Below are positions 30,003-38,277 of a DNA stretch of 58,576 bases, in pieces (position 1 is the first letter of the stretch; the number at the start of each line of letters is the position of its first letter). Under the pieces are notes generated by a model. That model made no database searches and was not told the DNA's origin. It saw only the letters and a list, made by a program, of their open reading frames with translations. The translations under genes and the position numbers were made by a program. The stretch covers positions 1 through 58,576 of the forward strand of contig JAQZCZ010000003.1 of NCBI GenBank assembly GCA_028751095.1, read 5' to 3'. The DNA is from Euryarchaeota archaeon Ods01 (lineage in GTDB: Archaea > Halobacteriota > Halobacteria > Halobacteriales > Halorutilaceae).

Positions 30003-31522
30003 ACGTTTCCTCGGACGGTACGCGAAACCCAGCCGGTAGCTCCGTCGGGGAGCGGGTCGCGTTCTTCTACAGTCTGTACGTTTCCGTCGCCGTCGACTGC
30101 CCTTGCAAGGAAGTCATAGCTCTCCTGCGTTCCCTCCCACTCATACATCCACTGCCGCCACGTGTCGTCGTGCGGCAGTTCGCCGCTCAGGGTAGCCGAC
30201 TCCCAGTGACCGCCCCCGTCTATCGAAACCTGCACCTCCTGAACGCCGCGTTTGCCCGCGTAGGCGTGTCCGCCGACACGTATCACGCCGTCCTCGGGGC
30301 GGCTTATCCGTCCGACCTTCGTCACCGTGTTTACCGTCCCCATGCCTTCCCAGCCGCGCTCTTCCCAGTAGCCCGTGCCGCGTTCGTGGGTGACCTCTAT
30401 CTCCTCTATCCATTTGACGTTGAGCTTACCCCAGCGGTCAGGGAGTATAACGCGGACGGGGTAGCCGTGGTCCTGCGGTAGCTCGCGCGCGTTCATTCCC
30501 CAGACAAGCATGGCGTCGTCAAGGTAGTCAAGAGGTACCGAGTAGAAGTAGTCGTCGACTGCGTGCATCATGACGTGGTCACCCTCCGGCTCCGCTCTTT
30601 CGAGAACGTCGGTGACCGAGCATCCGGTCCAGAGGGCGGTGTCCATCTGGTCGTCTTCGATACCGTCGCCGAGACATCTCAGGGTCATGAACCTATGGCG
30701 TGTCGTCTCCGACTGAAGGTCGGTCAGGTCAAACTCGGACTCGTCTGCGACCTCTCCGGTAACCGAGAGCGTCCAGCCGTCCGAGTCGACGCGGGGAGGG
30801 CTGGGATTGATGTCAACCCTGTAAAACTCGTCTATATCGCTGACAAGTCCCGTGATTCCGTCGAAGTCGAGTTCCTGTTCGCGCGCGTCGCCAAGGAGGG
30901 TTTCGGCGCGGCGTAGCTCCGCCGTCTCCTGTAGCTGACGTTCCGACCGTTGGGTACGGCTTCTGCGAAACAGACCGGCGAGATGGGCGACGACGTTGTA
31001 GGCTCCTACGGCACCGACGGCACGGACGAAGCTACGTCTCGTCTTACTGACCTCCTCGGATTTGTCGACGCGGGCAAGCTCAAGAAGGGCGACCGTAACG
31101 GCGGCTCCTGCTACGGCGGGGGCAACGACCGCAACGAGGTTTCCAACAACGGCGAATCCGAAGGCAGAGACCAGAACGACGCCAGCGATGAATCCGACCG
31201 GTGAGCGAAACTCAGGAACGAGGCGCGACGAGGCGACGTAACCGGCGAGGACGAGAACACCGATTACGAGCGACAGGAAGACGCCCGACGCAAGCATACT
31301 CACCCCGAGAGCGAAATTGCCGAAGCTCTGTATAACGTAAGAGATGAAGGAGCCAGGCAGAAGGTCAAGGAGTATACTGTTCATCGACGTGACGAGAAAC
31401 TCCGATGAGGTGGCGTAGATACCGAAGGAGGTTGCCACGGCGGAGACGCCACCGGCGAAGACAACTAAGAGGTAGAAGAGTACGTTCCTTTCGTCGAACG
31501 ACTCGCGGAGCTTGTCCCTCAT
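29999..31522 (-). CDS. Membrane-anchored sulfite-oxidase-family molybdoenzyme
   Basis: A 507-residue protein. Residues 1-150 hold about four membrane helices. A twin-arginine motif follows (TRRSFVRAVGAVGA, 161-174) with a short fifth helix. The C-terminal 290 residues form the sulfite oxidase core, with C283 in TLRCLGDG as the Mo ligand, and a dimerisation domain near VSIDGGGHW. The core should face outward and may oxidise sulfite or reduce S- or N-oxides. It sits between ccmD and ccmE on the opposite strand to ccmC. It uses plain molybdopterin, not MGD. Confidence 0.83.
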   Translation of the reverse strand: MRDKLRESFDERNVLFYLLVVFAGGVSAVATSFGIYATSSEFLVTSMNSILLDLLPGSFISYVIQSFGNFALGVSMLASGVFLSLVIGVLVLAGYVASSRLVPEFRSPVGFIAGVVLVSAFGFAVVGNLVAVVAPAVAGAAVTVALLELARVDKSEEVSKTRRSFVRAVGAVGAYNVVAHLAGLFRRSRTQRSERQLQETAELRRAETLLGDAREQELDFDGITGLVSDIDEFYRVDINPSPPRVDSDGWTLSVTGEVADESEFDLTDLQSETTRHRFMTLRCLGDGIEDDQMDTALWTGCSVTDVLERAEPEGDHVMMHAVDDYFYSVPLDYLDDAMLVWGMNARELPQDHGYPVRVILPDRWGKLNVKWIEEIEVTHERGTGYWEERGWEGMGTVNTVTKVGRISRPEDGVIRVGGHAYAGKRGVQEVQVSIDGGGHWESATLSGELPHDDTWRQWMYEWEGTQESYDFLARAVDGDGNVQTVEERDPLPDGATGWVSRTVRGNV

Positions 31523-31567
31523 GCTAAAGGATAAGTTCCAGAAACTAATAAGAGAACGGTTAGGCGG

Positions 31568-31990
31568 CTATCCGTCGTACTCCTGACGGTCGTCGTAGCC
31601 GTCACCCGAAACGTCGCCTGGGTGTTCACCGTCGCCCTCGCCTTCGTGCGCCCTCACGACGAGGTCGTCGGCTGAGAGCGTCTCTCCGTCGTAGACGCCT
31701 TCGGCTACAACCTGTCTGCCGTCAGACATGGTTTCGGGCATCTCGCCGTCGTAGATGACAGGGACCGAATGGTTCTGGTCAACCATATCGAACTCAACCC
31801 CGTCTATGTCACCTGAAACGTCAACCGCACGTCCTTCGAGCTTGACGGCTTGGTCGTCGTACTCGTCGCCCTCAACGAGCTGTGTAGGCTCGACGTACTC
31901 TGTCGAGAAGCCCATCGTAGTCACCGAAAGACCGACGAACAGGGCAAGGGCGCACGCCGTTCCGACGACCAGCTTCGTCTTACGTCGCAT
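31568..31990 (-). CDS. ccmE: CcmE-like heme chaperone with altered heme-binding motif
   Basis: A 140-residue protein with an N-terminal membrane helix (7-27) and an OB-fold body (YDDQAVKLEGRAVDV to VVAEGVYDG). The heme-attachment site of CcmE is H-x3-Y, or C-x3-Y in many archaea. Here the aligned segment is VVRAHEGEG, so H115 is kept but the Tyr is Gly119. The tail is acidic and His-containing. Its place in the ccm island supports the call. The motif change is discussed in the findings. Confidence 0.78.
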   Translation of the reverse strand: MRRKTKLVVGTACALALFVGLSVTTMGFSTEYVEPTQLVEGDEYDDQAVKLEGRAVDVSGDIDGVEFDMVDQNHSVPVIYDGEMPETMSDGRQVVAEGVYDGETLSADDLVVRAHEGEGDGEHPGDVSGDGYDDRQEYDG

Positions 31991-32073
31991 TAGTTACAGA
32001 TAAAGTCGCGGACTCATCAAAGCTTCGGCTGGTTTATGGACACGAATATATGTCACGGCAGTCTATCCGAGCC

Positions 32074-33378
32074 ATGGAAAGACGCCGTCTTCTCAAGCTC
32101 GTCTCGGGCACGGCTTCGGCAGGCGCGGCATGGACAGCCGGCTGTCTTGACGACGAGGAGCCTGCGGATGACGACGAGGACACGGTAGTCGGGGGTCGGT
32201 GGTCCACCTACGGGTACGACGACTCTAACACGGGATACTCCGACCTGACCACCGGACCGATGACGGAGCCTGAGGTCCGATGGACGGCGGATGTTGACGG
32301 AGTCGTCTTCGAAACGCCCGCAGTGACCGAAGACCGTGTCTACGCCGCGACGGCGGAGGACGGCTCGCTACACGCGTTCGACCGCGACGGCGGCGATGTC
32401 TGGAACTGGAGGTTTGACGAAGATGCCGTCGGCTGGCTACGGTCGCCTACCGTCGTCGAGGGAACCGTCTACACGGCGGGCGGCGACGGCAAGGTCTACG
32501 CCGTTGACGCCGACGAGGGCGAAACGGAGTGGGAAAGCGAGGTCGGTTTCGACGTTTCGAGTCCGACGGTCTCAGGAGGTGTCGTCTACGTCTCTTCGGA
32601 TGACGGGCTGTACGCATTCGACGCATCGGACGGCGAGCCGTTGGGACCCGACGGAGGACGGATAGCCGACGACGCTGGTTCGGGGGCGGTTCCGGCTGTC
32701 GGCGGCGGTAGGGTCTACGCCTCGACGACGGGGACAGATGCCGCGGTCTACGCGGTCGAAGCGCCCGGTTCCGAAGGTATCGAATCCGTGGAGGAGCCGG
32801 TATGGGAAACCTCAGCCGACGACGCCGACACATGGTTCAGTAACCCGTCGCCGACGTACCACGACGGGACCGTCTACGCCGTTCTCGGCAGAGGGAGGCT
32901 ACACGCTTTCGACGCCTCGGACGGGGGGGTGGTCTGGGAACAGCCGGTCGGACTCGTCGGCTCGGGCGCGAGCGTCGCGGTCGTGGACGGCGTCGTGTAT
33001 GTAGCCGCGGTAGACGACAGCGGCGTCGAGGTCGTCCTCCGCGTCGTAGCGGTCGAATCCGAGGACGGAACCCCGCTGTGGACAGCCGACGTATCGACAT
33101 CCCAACAGCTCTCTCCGGACTTCCTGACACGTCTCTCTCCCGTGGTCGCCGGAGACACCGTCTACGTCCGCGGCGTGCCCGTCAGCGACGGAGGTCCGTC
33201 AACGACCGTAGCCGCGTTCAACCGCCGTACCTCCGAACAGAGATGGACGGCGGAGTACGACGGCGTCGTATCCAACCTCGCCGCGGCGGGCGGTGAACTC
33301 TACGCCGGACGGTCGGCAGAAGGGGACGGAGAAGGAGGCACAGCAGGGGGCAGTATCGTTTCTCTCGGTGAGTCATAG
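32074..33378 (+). CDS. PQQ-type beta-propeller Tat lipoprotein
   Basis: A 434-residue lipoprotein with Tat signal ERRRLLKLVSG and lipobox TAGC. Repeats of the form VYAxxxDGxLHAFDxxxGxxxW recur about seven times, forming a PQQ-like or BamB-like propeller. No catalytic Asp/Glu set for PQQ dehydrogenases is obvious, so a scaffold or binding role is as likely as an enzyme. ATG 32074 is chosen over 32050 because TATA-like ATATATG (32046-32052) lies about 25 nt before it. It is next to ccmE and ccdA, possibly an electron-transfer partner. Confidence 0.8.
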   Translation: MERRRLLKLVSGTASAGAAWTAGCLDDEEPADDDEDTVVGGRWSTYGYDDSNTGYSDLTTGPMTEPEVRWTADVDGVVFETPAVTEDRVYAATAEDGSLHAFDRDGGDVWNWRFDEDAVGWLRSPTVVEGTVYTAGGDGKVYAVDADEGETEWESEVGFDVSSPTVSGGVVYVSSDDGLYAFDASDGEPLGPDGGRIADDAGSGAVPAVGGGRVYASTTGTDAAVYAVEAPGSEGIESVEEPVWETSADDADTWFSNPSPTYHDGTVYAVLGRGRLHAFDASDGGVVWEQPVGLVGSGASVAVVDGVVYVAAVDDSGVEVVLRVVAVESEDGTPLWTADVSTSQQLSPDFLTRLSPVVAGDTVYVRGVPVSDGGPSTTVAAFNRRTSEQRWTAEYDGVVSNLAAAGGELYAGRSAEGDGEGGTAGGSIVSLGES

Positions 33379-34050
33379 CCACGACAGAAAGACGCGGTCG
33401 AGTTCGAACAGAAGGGCGACGCCGGTGACAATAAGGACGTAGCCCGCGAAACGGCGCAATGCACCCTCGCGTCCGAGGGCACCGAGGCGTTCGGTGACCG
33501 ACCTCCCCCCGTACTTACCCCCGTACGCAATTCCGAGGAGCGGCAGACCGAAGCCGACGCCGTAGACGAAAAGGAGAAAGCCGCTCGTCGCGGCGCTTCC
33601 CTCAACAGCGGCGAAGGCAAGAACCGCGCCGAGGACGGGACCGACACACGGAAGCCAGATAACGCCGAGAACAAGACCGAGGACGAACGCGGAGACGATA
33701 GGTCGCGCTCCCGTGTCGAAAGCGTCGGTACGGCGCGCGGCGGAGGACGACAGACGAGACGACTTTTCGGAGTACCAGCGGTTGAGGTCGTCGTCAGCCA
33801 TGACAGCGCCAAAAACGATGATGACGGCGAAAGCAGGGGCGCGTAACGCGTCGGGGGAGAGTGCACCGAGTGCGCCGACGACGACACCGATAGCGGTGAA
33901 TGATACGATGCTTCCGGCGACGATAGAGACCGGACGCAGTCGGTGTCCGACGCTTCCTGAGAGCAACGGCGGTATCATAGGGAGACAGCAAGGCGTCAGC
34001 ACCGTGACAACGCCGCCGAGGAAGACGCCGGCGACCGTCGGCAGTTCCAT
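33373..34050 (-). CDS. CcdA/DsbD-family thiol-disulfide membrane transporter
   Basis: A 225-residue, six-helix protein. LTPCCLPMIPP near residue 20 and IWLPCVGPVLG in the fourth helix give the redox Cys pair; the first site is a Cys doublet. It keeps the outer thioredoxin and apocytochrome thiols reduced. ATG 34050 is preferred to 34071 because the TATA at 34074-34079 would then give a leaderless mRNA. It is convergent with the propeller gene (6-bp overlap) and divergent from ccmAB. Confidence 0.87.
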   Translation of the reverse strand: MELPTVAGVFLGGVVTVLTPCCLPMIPPLLSGSVGHRLRPVSIVAGSIVSFTAIGVVVGALGALSPDALRAPAFAVIIVFGAVMADDDLNRWYSEKSSRLSSSAARRTDAFDTGARPIVSAFVLGLVLGVIWLPCVGPVLGAVLAFAAVEGSAATSGFLLFVYGVGFGLPLLGIAYGGKYGGRSVTERLGALGREGALRRFAGYVLIVTGVALLFELDRVFLSWL

Positions 34051-34073
34051 CACAGAATATACGAACTGCAATC

Positions 34074-34079
34074 CTTAAG
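34074..34079. promoter_or_regulatory. Palindromic TATA shared by ccdA-like and ccmAB genes
   Basis: CTTAAG is its own complement. It lies 24-29 nt from ATG 34050 on the minus strand and 29-34 nt from ATG 34108 on the plus strand. No other good TATA is present in the 57-bp gap, so one site may serve both directions. Confidence 0.5.
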
Positions 34080-34107
34080 TCGTGCGCAACACAACCGGAA
34101 TTCATCG

Positions 34108-34803
34108 ATGTCTTTCGTCTCGGTCGCCGACGTTACGAAGAGATTCGGTAGCCGCGTCGGCGTCGACGGCGTGACCTTCTGCGTCGAGGAGGGTGAAAAC
34201 GTCGCCCTGTTCGGGGCAAACGGTGCGGGGAAGACGACGCTGATACGGATTCTCGCCTCCCTGTCACGTCCAACTAACGGAACGGTGGAGGTTGACGGCG
34301 TACCTCTCGACGGCGCGAACCCGAGCGTGCGGTCGAAGATAGGTCTCGTCTCTCACGACAGCATGCTGTACGACAGTATGACCGCTCTCGAAAACCTGCG
34401 CCTCCACTCACGTCTCCACGGCGTCAAGGAGTCGGTCTGTGAAGAACGTCTCCGGTCAGTCGGACTCGAAGACTGGGGCGGCGAGCGTGTCGGGCGGTTC
34501 TCCCACGGAATGCGTAAACGGCTGTCGCTCGCTCGCGCGCTCCTCCACGACCCCAACCTGCTTCTCCTCGACGAGCCGTTTTCGGGACTCGACCAAGAGT
34601 CTCTGGAGAAAGCAGTCTCCGTCCTCTCGGGCTTCGAAGACAGGTCGGTGGTAGTGGCGACGCACGACCTTGAACGCGGCGCGCGCCTCGTCGACCGGGC
34701 GTTGTTCTTGGACGACGGAATCCTCGTCGACGACGTTCGCGTGGACGGCGACCGGAACGTACGTGAGATATACCGGACTGTCTCGGCGGGGAAGACGCGA
34801 TGA
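34108..34803 (+). CDS. ccmA: CcmA, ATP-binding subunit of the CcmAB heme-release transporter
   Basis: A 231-residue ABC ATPase. Walker A is GANGAGKTT (about 35-43), the signature is FSHGMRKRLSLARAL, and Walker B is LLLLDEPFSGLD. The ATPase helps release holo-CcmE from CcmC. It overlaps ccmB by ATGA. On sequence alone it could be another ABC ATPase; the CcmB partner and island make CcmA the best call. Confidence 0.9.
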   Translation: MSFVSVADVTKRFGSRVGVDGVTFCVEEGENVALFGANGAGKTTLIRILASLSRPTNGTVEVDGVPLDGANPSVRSKIGLVSHDSMLYDSMTALENLRLHSRLHGVKESVCEERLRSVGLEDWGGERVGRFSHGMRKRLSLARALLHDPNLLLLDEPFSGLDQESLEKAVSVLSGFEDRSVVVATHDLERGARLVDRALFLDDGILVDDVRVDGDRNVREIYRTVSAGKTR

Positions 34804-35456
34804 GGGACTACCTCCGCGCTGTCGCCGCGGTGGCACGCAAGGACCTGGTTCTCGAACTCAGGGACAAGAGGAACGTTTCGTCGACGCTCGTCTTCGCACT
34901 CCTGATAGTCGTCGTCTTCGCGTTCGTATTCGGTCAGGAAGGGGACTCGGGTACCGTGGCACGGGGGGCGCTCTGGATAGCAGTCGTCTTCGCCGGAACC
35001 GTCGGTGTGACGCGCGCGATAACGACCGAGGGCGAGAACAGGGCTGTCGAAGGTCTGATGCTCGCACCGGTCGACAGGTCGGCGCTCTACCTCGGCAAGG
35101 TCGTGAGCGCAACCGTCTTCGTGACAGTCGTCGGCTGGCTCAGCCTCGTATTCGTTGCCGTCTTCCTAGACCACGCCTTCGGCTCGACGGTCGTCGCAGT
35201 CGCGGGCGTCGTCCCTCTAGGCGCTCTCGGCTTCTGCGCAGTCGGCGTCCTTCTCGCGTTCGTCACCCTCGAATCCCCGCTTCAGGAGTCAGTCCTTCCC
35301 GTCCTGCTCGTCCCCCTTGTTATCCCCGTGATACTCGCGGGGGTCGAACTCAGCCTAAACCCGGGAGACGGCGACTGGCTCAGGCTCTTGGTCATCTACA
35401 ACGGACTCGTCTTGGTAGCGGGGTGGGCAACCTTCGACTACGTTGTGGAGGAGTAG
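34800..35456 (+). CDS. ccmB: CcmB, membrane subunit of the CcmAB transporter
   Basis: A 218-residue, six-helix protein. The N-terminal VARKDLVLELRDKRNVSSTL and the following FVFGQEG are the CcmB hallmark. The GENRAVEGLMLAPVDRSALY loop is also conserved. It overlaps ccmA (ATGA). Its stop codon directly abuts the end of the convergent ccmF. It forms the transporter that frees heme-loaded CcmE. Confidence 0.92.
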   Translation: MRDYLRAVAAVARKDLVLELRDKRNVSSTLVFALLIVVVFAFVFGQEGDSGTVARGALWIAVVFAGTVGVTRAITTEGENRAVEGLMLAPVDRSALYLGKVVSATVFVTVVGWLSLVFVAVFLDHAFGSTVVAVAGVVPLGALGFCAVGVLLAFVTLESPLQESVLPVLLVPLVIPVILAGVELSLNPGDGDWLRLLVIYNGLVLVAGWATFDYVVEE

Positions 35457-37772
35457 CTACTCGCGGAACCGGTTGTCGGCTACCGTGAGGACGACCATGC
35501 CGAGAAGCATTAGCAAGGTAGCTATCCATATCTGGTTTGCGAGCGGATACGTTTCGACGGTGACTTCGGCGGTTCCGGCGTTGTACGTGCCACGGACGTA
35601 TGTATCGCCTCTAATGGCGCGCTCTATGATGACATCGTTTGTCTGCATGTCGTGTTCAAGGTAGTCTTGGTTGGCGACAACCCCGTCGGCAACGAGTTCT
35701 CCGTTCTCGTACACCTCTAACTCCATCTCGTGGGAGACAACGCGGGGCGTGTAGACACCCTCAGGCGGGTCGTCGACCGTACCCATGTTGGGTTGGTCGG
35801 TGAAGACGAAAGCCTGCATATCGGGGTCGTCGTTTTCGAAGACAGTACCGCGAGCGATTACCTCGACGCCGTCCTCGAACTCGACGCCTTCACCCGCAAG
35901 CCAGACCGACGAGTCGTCAAGCCGCGCAACGTCGGTCCCGTCGAGCGTTCCCGTCTCGGTTATCTCACCCCTGACGAGGTCAGCCTCGGAGTCGACTTCG
36001 AGGAGTTCAGCGGGCGTCCGAGCCGCTTCGTCTATCGTAGGTACGTCGACGGCTTCGTAGCTCAGGACATGGACCTCGTACTCTTCGTCGGAGAACTCCT
36101 GCACCAACGGTTCGGGGTTTTCGCCCGCCGACTCAACGCCGATGACCGCGACCGACGCGGAGGTCGAGAACAGGTAGACGAAGGAGACGGCGATTATCAG
36201 GACGACGCCGCCTATGTGGAGGAGGAGGACACCCGTCTCTCTCAGCCTGAAGCTACGTGAAGGGATGCCGCGGATACGCGAGAAGTAGCGCCCTATCCAT
36301 GCGCCGTAGAAGTATGCCGCGGGAGGCACGACAGAAAGGACGCTCATACCGCCGACAAGTCGGTAGTAGACGGGGTCGTACGGCTCGGTGGACGTAAGAA
36401 TCCAGTTCGACGACGGCGCGACGAAAGCCGCCACAAACGTGAGAAGAGCAACGCCAACGGTCGCGGCGAGCGCGAGACGACGCCTTCCTGTGTCGAGAAC
36501 CGCGTAGGTGCCGCCGAGAAGGAGACCGACGAGGACGACGGGATAGCTCCAGAGGTTGTAGTAGTCGGTTCCCACGCTGACCTCGACGCCGGTCGCGGCG
36601 CTCCGTATTACAGGGAACGTAAGCCCCCAAGCGGCGACGAAGCCGAGTGCGCCGAAAGCGAGAACGGCGCTGTGGTAGACCGTCCGGCGGCTGAACCAAG
36701 GCTCGTCGTCGGGGCGTCCGCCGCCCTCCGTCTTTAGGAACCAGTAGGCGAAGGGAAGACCGACAGCGATAGCGACGGTGACGACCATCATCGACATGAT
36801 TCCGACGCCGATACCGCCCGCCGAGAACGAATGGACGCTACGGAACACGTCGCTCCTGACGACGACCGTCGCGTAGACGACGAGGGGGAAGACGAAGCCG
36901 GCGGCGGCGGGTGCGAAGACGGGGTACTCGCGCGTCTTGTCGTACCGGTTGGTCGCGTGTAACGCCGCGGTAAGGGCGAGCCAAGGGACGAGAACGGCGG
37001 TCTCAACAGGGTCCCACGACCAGAATCCGCCCCAGCCGAGGACACGGTACGCCCAGATTCCGCCGAGCGCGATGGCGGCGGTCAGGAGTATCCAAGAGAC
37101 GCGGAGCCAAGCGACGTTGCTCGTCAGCCAGTCGTCGTAGACGGTTTCTTCGCCGCGGAACAGGGAGACGAAATGTGTCACGCCGAGGGCGAAAGGAAGG
37201 ATTAGGAGGGCATAGGCGGCGAAGGTTATAGGCGGATGTATAGCCATGTACGGGTCAACGAGAAGGGGGTTGAGTCCGTCGCCGTCGGGCGGGACGAAGC
37301 CCTCGGAGACACCGTCAAAGACCGTCTCAATGGGTATGAACGGACTCTGGGTCGTCAGCATGACGGCGAACCACGCGACGATAGCCATCGTGATGGACTG
37401 GGCGAGGCGCGAACCTTTTCCGTCGAACTTCGACGAGTAGACGGTCCACGTGGCGACGAACGACGTTAAGGTCGCCCAGAACAGTATTGAGCCTTCGTGC
37501 GACGCGTACGGTCCGGTGAGACGGTAGAGAAGTGGCAGGTAGTCGGCGGAGTTCTCCCAGACGTACGCGTTGGTGTAGTCGCCGACAACGAACTGGTAGG
37601 TCAGGTAGGTGTGAGCGGCGACGAGGGCGACGGTTGAGACGCCGGTCGCGGCGAGTATCTCACGTCTGAACTCGTCGGTCTGTCGTATGTAGCCGTAGAG
37701 GAGCAAAGCGGCGGCGAGTACGCTCGTAAACGCCGCAACCGCGATAACTCCGGTCCCTGTGTTAGGAATCAT
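35457..37772 (-). CDS. ccmF: CcmF, cytochrome c heme lyase
   Basis: A 771-residue membrane protein with about 14 helices. WGGFWSWDPVETAV (247-260) is the WWD heme-binding domain. NPLLVDPYMAIHPPITFAAY (168-187) and GPYASHEGSILFW are the other family blocks. The C-terminal 180 residues form a soluble beta-rich region. CcmF transfers heme from CcmE to apocytochrome c thiols. It follows a thioredoxin gene with an 11-bp overlap. Length is slightly above the bacterial norm. No CcmH is seen beside it. Confidence 0.93.
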   Translation of the reverse strand: MIPNTGTGVIAVAAFTSVLAAALLLYGYIRQTDEFRREILAATGVSTVALVAAHTYLTYQFVVGDYTNAYVWENSADYLPLLYRLTGPYASHEGSILFWATLTSFVATWTVYSSKFDGKGSRLAQSITMAIVAWFAVMLTTQSPFIPIETVFDGVSEGFVPPDGDGLNPLLVDPYMAIHPPITFAAYALLILPFALGVTHFVSLFRGEETVYDDWLTSNVAWLRVSWILLTAAIALGGIWAYRVLGWGGFWSWDPVETAVLVPWLALTAALHATNRYDKTREYPVFAPAAAGFVFPLVVYATVVVRSDVFRSVHSFSAGGIGVGIMSMMVVTVAIAVGLPFAYWFLKTEGGGRPDDEPWFSRRTVYHSAVLAFGALGFVAAWGLTFPVIRSAATGVEVSVGTDYYNLWSYPVVLVGLLLGGTYAVLDTGRRRLALAATVGVALLTFVAAFVAPSSNWILTSTEPYDPVYYRLVGGMSVLSVVPPAAYFYGAWIGRYFSRIRGIPSRSFRLRETGVLLLHIGGVVLIIAVSFVYLFSTSASVAVIGVESAGENPEPLVQEFSDEEYEVHVLSYEAVDVPTIDEAARTPAELLEVDSEADLVRGEITETGTLDGTDVARLDDSSVWLAGEGVEFEDGVEVIARGTVFENDDPDMQAFVFTDQPNMGTVDDPPEGVYTPRVVSHEMELEVYENGELVADGVVANQDYLEHDMQTNDVIIERAIRGDTYVRGTYNAGTAEVTVETYPLANQIWIATLLMLLGMVVLTVADNRFRE

Positions 37773-38223
37773 CGGTGTGCTGTCGTAGCTCGTTCAGAAG
37801 GGTTTCTTCGTCAGCGTACCCGCCGATACGCGTGACCTCATCGCCGTACGGGGTAGTCACTACGTGCTGTGGCGGGTAGTTGGCTTCGTGTTCTTGGACG
37901 AGTCCCGAAGCCGGACCTGGTTCGTCAAGGTTGACCGCGAGCAGGACGTACTCGTCGAGAGCGTCCCGTATCTCGTCATCGCGGTAGTGGTCGGAGTCGT
38001 AGTCGTCGCAGTAGGTACACCACGTCGTCCAGTAGTAAACGAGAACGGGCTTGTCTTCCTCTTGGGCTATCTCGTATGCCTCGTCGGGGTCCTCGTGCCA
38101 TTCGACGCCACCTTGGTATGTGTAGCTGTGGTCGCTTATGACGGGCGCGGCGTTCATCGAGTAGTATCCGAGGAGCAGGACGAGGGCAAAGAAGAAGACG
38201 GTGAGTATCTTTCGTGGAGTCAT
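37762..38223 (-). CDS. CcmG-like membrane-anchored thioredoxin
   Basis: A 153-residue protein with an N-terminal membrane anchor (7-26) and a thioredoxin fold with active site W68-C69-T-Y-C72. It faces outward. It overlaps ccmF by 11 bp, so it probably reduces the CxxCH cysteines of apocytochrome c before heme attachment, the job of CcmG/ResA. The active-site context YYWTTWCTYC is closer to DUF255/thioredoxin-7 types than to classic CcmG. Confidence 0.82.
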   Translation of the reverse strand: MTPRKILTVFFFALVLLLGYYSMNAAPVISDHSYTYQGGVEWHEDPDEAYEIAQEEDKPVLVYYWTTWCTYCDDYDSDHYRDDEIRDALDEYVLLAVNLDEPGPASGLVQEHEANYPPQHVVTTPYGDEVTRIGGYADEETLLNELRQHTDDS

Positions 38224-38277
38224 CTATGAAGTATGGTTCATTCGTAACGGAAGCTGAAAACGGTACTGTTTCGCGGC

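Noticed and set aside
37762-38223. Calling the thioredoxin next to ccmF a CcmH
   Set aside because: It has a full thioredoxin fold with W-C-T-Y-C. CcmH has an LRCxxC motif in a three-helix domain, which is absent.
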